From Candidatus Schekmanbacteria bacterium RIFCSPLOWO2_02_FULL_38_14 (GTDB taxonomy: Bacteria; Schekmanbacteria; GWA2-38-11): 50,535 nucleotides of DNA. This document shows, one piece after another, positions 1-7,478 of this stretch. Each line of letters starts with the position of its first letter. Position 1 is the stretch's first letter. The position numbers and the translations under genes were made by a program. The notes below the pieces were generated by a model. That model saw nothing but the letters and a program-made list of their open reading frames with translations. It searched no databases and was not told the origin of the DNA. The stretch spans positions 71,116 to 121,650 of the forward strand of contig MGDH01000022.1 of the NCBI GenBank assembly GCA_001790855.1. The letters are read 5' to 3'.

Positions 1-670
1 CGGAAACTTTTTCAAAATTATCTAATGTTTTGTTTACTGAATTTTCATTATTAGCTACCAGGGTATTAAGCCGGAGAGACAGCTCGTCAATATTCTGCAC
101 AGCACTTTTTACTGAGGCTTCATTCTGCGCAAGCATTCTGTTTAAAGTTTTAGTTGCATCTTTTATGTTGGAAAGGGTTTCGTTTATGTTTTCCTTGTTT
201 TCGGTAACAACCTTGTCAAGCCCATTGGCAACACTTGTGAGTTTCAGGACAAGCTTGTCAACATCGGCAGATGCCTCTCCCTGCGTGATTACAGCGCCAT
301 TTTCAAGTTTTCCTGATTCAGGATTTCCATAGCTGATTTCTATAAATTTCTGTCCCAGAAGGCTTTCTGATTTTACTGATGCGGTTGCATTCTTGTAAAT
401 CTTAACCTCGGAGTTAATATCCATCGTGATTTCTGCTTTTGATCCCTTTAATTCCATATTCTCAATTTTTCCTATCCTTACACCTGCCAGTTTTACCGGA
501 GATTCTTTTTCAAGCCCTGTTACGCTATCCATGTATGTAATGATATGGTACCCGCTTTTCTGAAGCCATTTTATTCCGCCAAACTGAAAAGATAACCACA
601 CAAAAAGTATTATTGCTCCTGTAACAAACAAACCTACCTTTGCCTCAAGGCTTACATTCCTTCTTTCCAT
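1..670 (-). CDS. mlaD: MlaD-like MCE-domain lipid transport protein, C-terminus cut by window edge
   Basis: This is the substrate-binding MCE subunit of an Mla-type phospholipid transporter, anchored in the inner membrane and reaching into the periplasm. The start MERRNVSLEAKVGLFV is preceded by AAGGAGTG at a good distance. A single N-terminal membrane helix (about residues 9-27) is followed by the MCE domain, with the typical stretches VTGLEKESPVKLAGVRIGKI and LLGQKFIEISYG. After about residue 135 the protein becomes a long polar helical tail (repeated N, L, V, K), as in MCE proteins that form helical needles. The frame is open to base 1, so the end is missing. It lies downstream of mlaF on the same strand, and mlaE is part of the same cluster. 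Confidence 0.93.
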   Translation of the reverse strand, partial: MERRNVSLEAKVGLFVTGAIILFVWLSFQFGGIKWLQKSGYHIITYMDSVTGLEKESPVKLAGVRIGKIENMELKGSKAEITMDINSEVKIYKNATASVKSESLLGQKFIEISYGNPESGKLENGAVITQGEASADVDKLVLKLTSVANGLDKVVTENKENINETLSNIKDATKTLNRMLAQNEASVKSAVQNIDELSLRLNTLVANNENSVNKTLDNFEKVS

Positions 671-762
671 TAGTGACACTCCTTACACTTGAGATTTAAA
701 ATTTAAAATTACTGATCTTAATTTTTACATTTTTATTTTATTAACTCTTTAAATCATCATAC

Positions 763-1509
763 CTAAATTATCTTTATTGGCCCCTCTGCTGAACCGCTTA
801 AGAACTGGATAACATAAGGGTTATCTGTTTTTTTCAGCTCTTCTGTTGTTCCGTAAAATTTAATATCTCCATTATATAAGAGCGCTACTTTATGAGCTAT
901 TTTATACAAGCCAGGAATATCATGGCTTACAACTATTGATGTTATACCAAGGCGTTCCTGAGTACCTTTGATTAAATGGTTTATTGCATCTGAAAGAATC
1001 GGGTCAAGTCCTGTCACAGGTTCGTCATAGATTATGATTTCAGGGTCAATTGCAAGGGCTCTTGCAAGCCCGACCCTTCTTTTCATTCCCCCTGATAACT
1101 CAGAAGGCATTTTGTCTTCAACATCTTTTAGCCCTACATCAAGAAGCCTTTCTCTTACAATTTTATTTATATCCTGCAACTTCATCTTTGTATTTTCAAA
1201 AAGGCCAAAACCGACATTTTCTCCAACTGTCATTGAGTCAAAGAGCGCGGCAAACTGAAAAACAAACCCAAACTTTTTCCTTACCTCATTCAGTTCCTTA
1301 TCATCTAATTTTGTAATATCAACTCCGTCTATCAGAACCTCTCCGCTGTCAGGCTTCATAAGCCCTATGATGTGTTTCAATATTACGCTTTTCCCCTGAC
1401 CGCTTCCGCCTATTATTACCGTAACTTTGCCCTTTTCTATGGTCAGGTTAATGTTGTTTAAAACCTTTTTCCCTTTAAAGGTTTTTGTTAAATTTTTAAT
1501 CTCAATCAT
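763..1509 (-). CDS. mlaF: MlaF-like ABC transporter ATPase
   Basis: Cytoplasmic ATPase that powers the Mla phospholipid transporter with MlaE and MlaD. Walker A is GGSGQGKS (residues 34-41), the signature is LSGGMKRRVGLARA, and Walker B is IIIYDEPVTGLDP followed by the switch histidine in VVSHD. Length (248 aa) is normal for the family. The ATG follows the stop of the upstream helicase-loader gene after only 2 nt, and its ribosome site (AAGG) lies within the end of that gene, so the two are probably translationally coupled. A gap of 92 bp separates it from mlaD. The family assignment is firm from the context of mlaD and mlaE. Confidence 0.93.
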   Translation of the reverse strand: MIEIKNLTKTFKGKKVLNNINLTIEKGKVTVIIGGSGQGKSVILKHIIGLMKPDSGEVLIDGVDITKLDDKELNEVRKKFGFVFQFAALFDSMTVGENVGFGLFENTKMKLQDINKIVRERLLDVGLKDVEDKMPSELSGGMKRRVGLARALAIDPEIIIYDEPVTGLDPILSDAINHLIKGTQERLGITSIVVSHDIPGLYKIAHKVALLYNGDIKFYGTTEELKKTDNPYVIQFLSGSAEGPIKII

Positions 1510-1511
1510 GT

Positions 1512-2252
1512 TTACCTTAAAGTCTTTCTGTATATATCCTGTTTAATATGGCTTCTGAAATCTTTTCCCCTTATCTCAACAATCCTGCACATCTCATAGA
1601 GCCTTGAAACAAGCCTGTAGCCAATCCTGTCCTCAAGAGTATCTTCATTGGATTTTGAGGGTTTTTCAATTAGATAATTTGTTGTAATGATTGTCACCCT
1701 TTTTTCATTGTATCTCTTATTGATGATGTAGGTTAAGATATCCCTTCTCCAGTCTGTTACCTTGTGCGCTCCAAGGTCATCAAGGAGCACAACCTCTTTA
1801 TTGAGAACCGGAGACAGAATCTCTGATTCAGACACTTCAGAATCAGGACTAAAGCTCATCTGGATTGATTTGAGCAGGTCCCAAAAATCAAAAAAGATAC
1901 ATGGCACCCCCTTTGTTTTAATGAGAGCCTGTAATATTGCAACTGAAAGATGGGTTTTCCCGACACCGCAATCCCCTATAAAAAAAAGCCCTGCATCATC
2001 CACATCAGGATAATTTTTTACGAACTGCTCGGCTATTCTTTTTGCTACCCTCTGGCTTGGGTCGTGGTTTTCATAGCTTTCAAAGGTACAGAACCTGTAT
2101 CTGCCTGGTATCTTTCCCTGTTCAATGAGCTTGTTGCGGGATTTAGTCTTAAAACATTCGCAGCGCTTAACCTGCGCTATTCCTTTTACATCAACTTCCT
2201 TCCATCCTGTACCCTGACAGATTTGGCATTCTGACTTGTTCAGTTCTTCCAT
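1512..2252 (-). CDS. DnaC/DnaI/IstB-like AAA+ ATPase, probable replicative helicase loader
   Basis: AAA+ ATPase of the DnaC/DnaI/IstB group, about 246 aa. An N-terminal zinc-knuckle-like region (CQICQGTGW then CEC, residues 9-34) precedes the ATPase: Walker A GDCGVGKTH, Walker B VVLLDDLGAHKVTDW, sensor-like TIITTNY and an arginine-rich motif RLVSRLYEMC. The zinc region and the absence of any transposase nearby favour a helicase loader over the IstB partner of IS21. The frame could open 14 codons earlier (2294), but the ATG at 2252 has AGAGGA just upstream and starts the domain cleanly. The gene upstream (2318-3025) resembles DnaD, the loader partner in Firmicutes. Its position between mlaE and mlaF is odd. 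Confidence 0.85.
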   Translation of the reverse strand: MEELNKSECQICQGTGWKEVDVKGIAQVKRCECFKTKSRNKLIEQGKIPGRYRFCTFESYENHDPSQRVAKRIAEQFVKNYPDVDDAGLFFIGDCGVGKTHLSVAILQALIKTKGVPCIFFDFWDLLKSIQMSFSPDSEVSESEILSPVLNKEVVLLDDLGAHKVTDWRRDILTYIINKRYNEKRVTIITTNYLIEKPSKSNEDTLEDRIGYRLVSRLYEMCRIVEIRGKDFRSHIKQDIYRKTLR

Positions 2253-2282
2253 ATATTTTCCTCTATTATACCCATTAAATTT

Positions 2283-2307
2283 GGGCAGGTGCAAGACCTG
2301 CCCCTAC
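2283..2307. repeat. REP-like hairpin with CTAC edge (GTAG family)
   Basis: Perfect 8-bp stem GGGCAGGT / ACCTGCCC with loop GCAAG, followed by CTAC. Read on the other strand it is GTAG plus hairpin, the form of REP sequences. Similar units lie at 15273, 23791-23949 and 49555. It sits in the 65-bp gap between the DnaD-like and helicase-loader genes. Confidence 0.75.
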
Positions 2308-2317
2308 ATTTCTGTAA

Positions 2318-3025
2318 TCAAAAATCTATGTCCAGAAGAGTTCTGAAACCGAACTTCCTTCTCAGTCTTGAATCAACCATTGCTTTAAGAGATTCATTAT
2401 AATCTTTCTCTTCCATTTTTTTTCTGTATGGAAGGAGTTTCTTTTCACACTCTTCTCTCAGAGATAAAAAAGTATTTTCATCAATCATTTGCTTTGCTTT
2501 ATTCAAAACCATACTATCAAGACTCTCAATTTCTTCTATAAGTTTTTCTATGTTTTTTATTTTTAAACCCTTTGTATTTTCTTCAATCTTTTCAATGCCT
2601 GATAAAAGCATATCTTTCAATTTTTCAGCTATGGATAAATCTTTTTTCTCAAGAGTTTTCATTTCCTCTTCAATATTTCCGCGAAGGCTTTGCAAGAAGT
2701 TTAAAAAATTCTGGTTATAATTTTCCGGCTCTTTCATTTCTTCAAGAACTTCTGATTTCCCGGTTTTATTCTCTTTAAAGTCCTTCCAGTATTTCAATAT
2801 ATGCTTTTCACAATATTCCAGAGTTGGAACAGTCATTATCTTTCCTTTCTTGGAAAAATTCAACCCTTCAATCGCGTTATCTATTCCCTCTTTTACAATA
2901 TTTACAGGGATTCCCATGGATTCCCATTTTTCAATAAGAAGCCATTCTTTGTGGAATATCATTAACCCGCCGTTTCTTTTCTCAACTAAAAACCTCTCAA
3001 CTTCTTTCACGTAATCCATTTGCAT
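2318..3025 (-). CDS. Conserved hypothetical protein with DnaD/DnaB_2-like N-terminal region
   Basis: Not a named family that I can assign with certainty. Residues about 15-90 read like a DnaD/DnaB_2-type helical domain: LLIEKWESMGIPVNIVKEGI, then a closing motif TLEYCEKHILKYWKDF that resembles the YIxxILxxW motif of DnaD proteins. The remaining 140 residues are charged and helical, probably coiled coil, with many E, K and L. The start at 3025 has no clear ribosome site, and a second ATG lies two codons in. It is immediately upstream of the DnaC/DnaI-like ATPase, so I infer a primosome or helicase-loading role as a pair. The domain call rests on motif resemblance only; a profile search against PF07261 would settle it. 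Confidence 0.6.
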   Translation of the reverse strand: MQMDYVKEVERFLVEKRNGGLMIFHKEWLLIEKWESMGIPVNIVKEGIDNAIEGLNFSKKGKIMTVPTLEYCEKHILKYWKDFKENKTGKSEVLEEMKEPENYNQNFLNFLQSLRGNIEEEMKTLEKKDLSIAEKLKDMLLSGIEKIEENTKGLKIKNIEKLIEEIESLDSMVLNKAKQMIDENTFLSLREECEKKLLPYRKKMEEKDYNESLKAMVDSRLRRKFGFRTLLDIDF

Positions 3026-3057
3026 TTGTAATAATCTTTAATTTAAGGATAGCTTTT

Positions 3058-3106
3058 AAAATCCCCCCTCATTTCTCCTTTTCTAAAGCGGGGATGAGGG
3101 ATTAAT
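3058..3106. repeat. C-rich/G-rich dispersed palindrome, degenerate copy
   Basis: Starts AAAATCCCCCCTC and ends GGGGATGAGGGATT, an imperfect inverted repeat between mlaE and the DnaD-like gene. It is the most degenerate of four related copies; the others are at 10757, 19406 and 32552. Confidence 0.55.
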
Positions 3107-3131
3107 TTTTCCTAAAATCTCTGTAATAAGA

Positions 3132-3905
3132 TTATCTGAAAAATGTAGCTGTCATAAAGTAATCGATAATAAGAATCAGCACAGATGCTATTACTACTGC
3201 CCTTGTAGTGGCTTTCCCAACTCCCTCTGCTCCTCCTTCTGCAAAATAGCCCTTGTAACAGCCAATCAAAGAAAGAATAAGGCCAAATACAATTGCCTTT
3301 TCAAGTCCCTGCATACAGTCAGAAACATGAAGATTTTCCCTTATTCCTGTCCAGAAAAGAACTGAACTCTGCCCGAGAAATTTTACTACAATCACATACC
3401 CGCCTATTATTCCTACGAAATCAGCAATTATGGTGAGAAGTGGGACTACTATCATGCCTGCAACTATTCTTGGAACTATGAGGTATTGTACAGGGTTTAC
3501 TGCCATAACCTCCATGGCATCTATCTGCTCAGTAACTTTCATTGAACCGATTTCAGCTGCAATCAGAGAGCCTGCCCTTCCTGTTACCATCAGAGCAGTC
3601 AAAACAGGGCCAAGCTCTCTTGTGAGAGCTAAAGCCACTACATATCCAACCAGATATTCCGCGCCGAACTGGTGGAAACCCCTGTAGGTTTGAAGGGAGA
3701 ATACTGCACCTGTGAAAAATCCTGTGAGAACAACAACTGAAACTGAATTTATTCCTATGACCTCCATCTGTTTGAGAGTATTTGTTAATTTAAAGGGAGG
3801 TCTGAAAAGCCATACAACAGTGTTAAACAGGAAGATTATTATCCTTCCCATTTCTTCAATGAGTTGAGTGGTACGCTCTCCTATTTTTTCAAATATATTT
3901 TTCAT
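3132..3905 (-). CDS. mlaE: MlaE-like ABC transporter permease
   Basis: Inner-membrane permease of the Mla phospholipid transporter, 257 aa as expected. Hallmarks are SVVVLTGFFTGAVFSLQ, LALTRELGPVLTALMVTGR, AAEIGSMKVTEQIDAMEVMA and VNPVQYLIVPR, the MlaE signature that couples to the ATPase. About five hydrophobic segments follow an amphipathic N-terminal stretch. It starts 11 nt after the stop of the response regulator and so is probably co-transcribed with it. Two non-transport genes separate it from mlaF and mlaD, although the three proteins should form one complex. Confidence 0.95.
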   Translation of the reverse strand: MKNIFEKIGERTTQLIEEMGRIIIFLFNTVVWLFRPPFKLTNTLKQMEVIGINSVSVVVLTGFFTGAVFSLQTYRGFHQFGAEYLVGYVVALALTRELGPVLTALMVTGRAGSLIAAEIGSMKVTEQIDAMEVMAVNPVQYLIVPRIVAGMIVVPLLTIIADFVGIIGGYVIVVKFLGQSSVLFWTGIRENLHVSDCMQGLEKAIVFGLILSLIGCYKGYFAEGGAEGVGKATTRAVVIASVLILIIDYFMTATFFR

Positions 3906-3916
3906 AGTTTGAAGCT

Positions 3917-4276
3917 CTATTTTGGATTTTCAATTATTCTTTTTAGAGTTTCCTTAAGCTCGTTCAAGTCAAAAGATTTTACAATATATGCGTCAGCTTT
4001 CAGCTGTTCAAAATCAGAACGGTATTTGTCATAGGCAGTGTTTACTATTATGGGTATATCATTTCTTATCTCTTTTATCTGCCTGAAAGCCATTCTGCCA
4101 TCAATATTTGGCATTTTGATATCAAGGACTACAACATCAACGTTCTCATTCCTGAGTTTGTATATTCCGTCAATTCCGTCGGATGCCAGGATAACTCTGT
4201 AACCTTCTTCTTCAAGCTCTTCCTGGTAGAGCTGCCTTATTGACTTTTCATCTTCTATGATTAAGATAGTTTTCAA
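3917..4276 (-). CDS. Stand-alone response regulator receiver domain (CheY-like)
   Basis: A single receiver domain of 119 aa with no output domain. The acidic pocket is E8-D9, the phosphoacceptor is D52 (VVVLDIKMPN), the conserved threonine is T80 and the lysine is K100 (YIVKS; the usual following proline is replaced by Ser). The start codon is TTG (MKTILIIEDE); no ATG fits. No histidine kinase lies in the window, so its partner is unknown. It is the first gene of the minus-strand run leading into mlaE (11-nt gap). An effect on envelope lipid transport is inference from position alone. Confidence 0.9.
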   Translation of the reverse strand: MKTILIIEDEKSIRQLYQEELEEEGYRVILASDGIDGIYKLRNENVDVVVLDIKMPNIDGRMAFRQIKEIRNDIPIIVNTAYDKYRSDFEQLKADAYIVKSFDLNELKETLKRIIENPK

Positions 4277-4392
4277 TTTTTTATAGTATAAATTTTGATA
4301 AAAATGTATTGTAAAATTGTAGACTTAAAAAGTTTTATCTTTTAACAATTAATATATCAACACTTACTTTATTTATCAATTGAATTAATAAT

Positions 4393-5097
4393 ATGATTCC
4401 ACTCAAGGATACCATACCGTCAAGAACCTATCCATTCGTAAATATCTTCATAATAATTTTAAATATCCTCGCATTTGCTTATGAGCTGTCTTTAGGTAAG
4501 AGGCTTGACATGTTTATCCTGTCTTATGGTGTAATTCCAATAAAATTTTATTATTTACTTGCAACACAGCCTTTTAATTTTTTAAATATTTTTTTTCCTT
4601 TTTTAAGTTCAATTTTCCTCCACGGCGGTTGGATACATATAATTGGGAATATGCTGTATCTCTGGATATTTGGAGATAATGTGGAAGACAGGATGGGACA
4701 TCTGAGGTATTTTGCTTTTTATATTATCTGCGGTGTTCTGGCAGGGGGTGTCCATCTATATACAAATCCCACATCAGGTGTGCCAACAATAGGGGCAAGC
4801 GGCGCAATTGCCGGGGTAATGGGTGCGTATTTTATTATGTTTCCGGGTTCAAGGATAATTACGTTTGTGCCAATTTTTTTCTTTTTTCAGATTATTGAAA
4901 TACCGGCATTTTTTTTTATCGGGTTCTGGTTTCTGATGCAGTTTTTCTCCGGTTCTCTTTCTCTTGCATCTGCAGGACAGAATGTTGGCGGAGTAGCATG
5001 GTGGGCTCATGTTGGAGGGTTTGTGTGCGGAATGGCTCTTGTTTTCTTTTTCAGGAAAAGGAAGCGCAGTTACAAGGTTTTTCGTGACCAGATATAA
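4393..5097 (+). CDS. Rhomboid-family intramembrane serine protease
   Basis: Polytopic membrane protease that cuts transmembrane helices. All key residues are visible: H82 and N86 in HIIGNMLYLWIFG, catalytic Ser136 in TIGASGAIAGVMGAYF, and catalytic His206 in WWAHVGGFVCGM. The N-terminus MIPLKDTIPSRTYPFVN is typical of rhomboids without a large extra domain. Length (234 aa) and six or so membrane spans agree with the family. No clear ribosome site precedes the ATG. The stop overlaps the next start in TAATG, implying translational coupling with the TMTC-like gene. The substrate is unknown. Confidence 0.93.
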   Translation: MIPLKDTIPSRTYPFVNIFIIILNILAFAYELSLGKRLDMFILSYGVIPIKFYYLLATQPFNFLNIFFPFLSSIFLHGGWIHIIGNMLYLWIFGDNVEDRMGHLRYFAFYIICGVLAGGVHLYTNPTSGVPTIGASGAIAGVMGAYFIMFPGSRIITFVPIFFFFQIIEIPAFFFIGFWFLMQFFSGSLSLASAGQNVGGVAWWAHVGGFVCGMALVFFFRKRKRSYKVFRDQI

Positions 5098-7247
5098 TGA
5101 AAGAAATCTTTTTTAAATATCACTTGCTCGCGGTTTTGATAATCACAGTGCTATCTGTGATTGTTTATTCCAACACATTCAATGTTCCTTTTCATTATGA
5201 TGACCGCCCTGTTATTATAGAAAATCCGAATATCAAGGATATAAGAAATATTTCAAATGTGCTTTTTCACAATCCCTCCCGCCCTCTGTTCAGTCTTTCC
5301 TTAGCTCTGAATTATTATCTTAACGGGCTTAACCCTTTTGGTTATCACCTTGTGAATCTTTTCTTTCATGTTTTAAGCGGGCTGCTGGTTTATATTTTGA
5401 CGTTTTTGATTTTTAAAAATTTGCCTGCCTTTTTTGGAGCCTCTTTTTATCCTTTTTATTTAAGCTCTCTTTTTTCCGGGCTTATCTTTTCCGCTCATCC
5501 CATTCAGACTGAGTCAGTTACCTACATTTCAAGCAGGTCAGGTGTGATGTGCACAAGCTTTTATCTCCTTTCAATAATCTTTTTCATAAAATATTTAAAA
5601 TCAACAAAAATAAAATATTTCTTCTATCTGCTCAGCATTTTATCCTTTCTGGTTTCTCTTGGGATAAAGGAGACAGCAGTTACATTGCCGGCAATTCTCC
5701 TGCTTGTCGATTATTTTTTCCTGTCAAAGAAACCAAACAGAGAAAACCTTCTTTCTGAAAAGAGCCTGTCAGCAGAATCAATAACAGGTGTTTTGAAAAA
5801 GAAATGGTATCATATCCCTTTCTGGCTTTTAATCCTTGTGATTTTTATTATCAGGTATTTTCTTTATGGAACAGTGGGGCATCCCAAGTTTCATAGGAAT
5901 CTCATTTACCATTTACTCACTCAGTCGCACGTGATAATCAACTATTTCAGACTTCTTTTTCTGCCTTTCAATTTAACTATTGATTATGTTTTCCCAATTT
6001 ACAAAGATATTTTTGAACCTTTGACAGCCCTTTGTATAATTATAATTTTTCTCATATTAATTTTTTCATTTAAAAATATTAATAAATCACCTGTTCTGTC
6101 CTTTTCAGTTCTCTGGTTTTTTATTACCTTAAGTCCTACTTCATTAATCCCTTTGGAAGACTCTATGAGTGAGAGATGGCTTTACCTTCCATCAATTGGG
6201 TTTTGTTTATTCATGGTATTTATTTTAAAACCTTTCTTTGGGAAAGAAAGAATAACAAAATTTTCACCTTTTCTTATTCTGTCAATCATTTTGCTCTTGT
6301 TTGCCGCAAATTCTTATCAGCGCAATATTATCTGGCAAAGTGAGTATACACTCTGGAAAGATGCATTGGCAAAAACCGGTAATAAGGCAAGGCCTTACTT
6401 AGCCCTTGGGTACCTCAATTTTAAGAATGGCAATTACAGGAAAGCAATAGACTACTACAAAAAATCCATTGAGTTATATCCAACTGCAGAGGCATACAAC
6501 AATTTAGCCTATGCTCTGACAAAATTAAAAACCTCAAATGATACAGCTGTTATTCAGCTATTAAAAGAATCAATATCCTTAAAGCCAGGGAATTACAAGG
6601 CATATTTAAACATTGGAGATATATATTTTATAAAAAAGGATTATAATGAGGCTCTGAAATATTATCAGAAAGCCCTTGATGTAAATCCGAAGTTTTCTGC
6701 TGCCCATCTGGGGATAGGAATAATTGATGAAAGGCTTGGGAGGACTTCTGCTGCTCTTGAAAGATATAGAACTGCGCTAAAGTTTGATCCCCTTAACAGA
6801 GAGGCTTTATACAGCCTTGGAACACTTTATTTAAACACAGCGCAATATGTAAATGCGATTATTACATTGGAGAGGTTAATAAGTTTATCTGCGAATAACC
6901 CTGATGTCTATTATAACCTTGGATTGTGTTATTATTATATTGGCGATTACAAAAAGGCAATGGAGGCATATCAGCAGTCTTTAAAAATCAACCCATATAA
7001 GGCTGATGTCCATAACAGCATGGGCGTAAGCCTTCTCATGATGGGTGAAGTAGACAGGGCTATGGAGGAATATGCGGTTACCATAAGAATTGACCCGAAA
7101 TTTGCTCAGGCTTACGGGAATATGGGGCTGGTTTATAAACAGATGGGAGAAAAGGATAAGGCAATTGCGATGTTCAAAGAGGCTCTTAAATTTGACCCGG
7201 ACAATCAATCTACAAAGGAGAATCTTAGAGAGCTTGGAAGCAAATAG
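5097..7247 (+). CDS. TMTC-like multi-span membrane protein with C-terminal TPR repeats (predicted GT-C glycosyltransferase)
   Basis: A large protein in two parts. Residues 1 to about 410 contain some ten membrane spans and the motifs FHYDDRPVIIENP (acidic pair in the first external loop) and AHPIQTESVTYISSRSGVM, which are characteristic of TMTC-type GT-C glycosyltransferases. Residues about 415-716 are seven to eight TPR units, for example AIDYYKKSIELYP and AMEAYQQSLKINPYKADV. By family knowledge such proteins use lipid-linked sugars to modify exported proteins, while the TPRs bind protein. Actual transferase activity is inferred. The gene overlaps the rhomboid stop by one base. It is followed by a 231-bp gap before htrA. 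Confidence 0.82.
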   Translation: MKEIFFKYHLLAVLIITVLSVIVYSNTFNVPFHYDDRPVIIENPNIKDIRNISNVLFHNPSRPLFSLSLALNYYLNGLNPFGYHLVNLFFHVLSGLLVYILTFLIFKNLPAFFGASFYPFYLSSLFSGLIFSAHPIQTESVTYISSRSGVMCTSFYLLSIIFFIKYLKSTKIKYFFYLLSILSFLVSLGIKETAVTLPAILLLVDYFFLSKKPNRENLLSEKSLSAESITGVLKKKWYHIPFWLLILVIFIIRYFLYGTVGHPKFHRNLIYHLLTQSHVIINYFRLLFLPFNLTIDYVFPIYKDIFEPLTALCIIIIFLILIFSFKNINKSPVLSFSVLWFFITLSPTSLIPLEDSMSERWLYLPSIGFCLFMVFILKPFFGKERITKFSPFLILSIILLLFAANSYQRNIIWQSEYTLWKDALAKTGNKARPYLALGYLNFKNGNYRKAIDYYKKSIELYPTAEAYNNLAYALTKLKTSNDTAVIQLLKESISLKPGNYKAYLNIGDIYFIKKDYNEALKYYQKALDVNPKFSAAHLGIGIIDERLGRTSAALERYRTALKFDPLNREALYSLGTLYLNTAQYVNAIITLERLISLSANNPDVYYNLGLCYYYIGDYKKAMEAYQQSLKINPYKADVHNSMGVSLLMMGEVDRAMEEYAVTIRIDPKFAQAYGNMGLVYKQMGEKDKAIAMFKEALKFDPDNQSTKENLRELGSK

Positions 7248-7350
7248 CCAAGTGAACTCCTCAATTAATTGAACTCTGTTAAAACCGAGTCACTATGTCA
7301 GTTAACTGCCAAGAAAACGCTTACCTGATAAACCATAAAAAAGAATTGTT

Positions 7351-7378
7351 GTAACTTGCCTATAAACTTTACGTTTAA
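7351..7378 (+). promoter_or_regulatory. Possible sigma-E-like promoter upstream of htrA
   Basis: GTAACTT, a 15-nt spacer, then GTTTAA resembles the envelope-stress (sigma-E) pattern AACTT-N15/16-TCTAA. It lies about 100 bp before an HtrA protease, a classic target of that regulon in Proteobacteria. The match is partial and the organism may not use this factor. Confidence 0.25.
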
Positions 7379-7478
7379 ATTTGTAAATTTGATTGATTTT
7401 TTTGATTGATTGTTTATTAATAATTTTTAGTATTTGATAAAAATTTATTTAATTAATCTTAGATAAGGAGCTTTTGCT

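Noticed and set aside
30..332. Plus-strand open frame of 100 aa near the window start.
   Set aside because: It is the antisense of the MlaD coding sequence; residue composition is that of a shadow frame.
1512..2252. IstB transposition helper of an IS21 element.
   Set aside because: No IstA transposase or terminal repeats nearby, and the N-terminal zinc-like region and DnaD-like neighbour favour a helicase loader.
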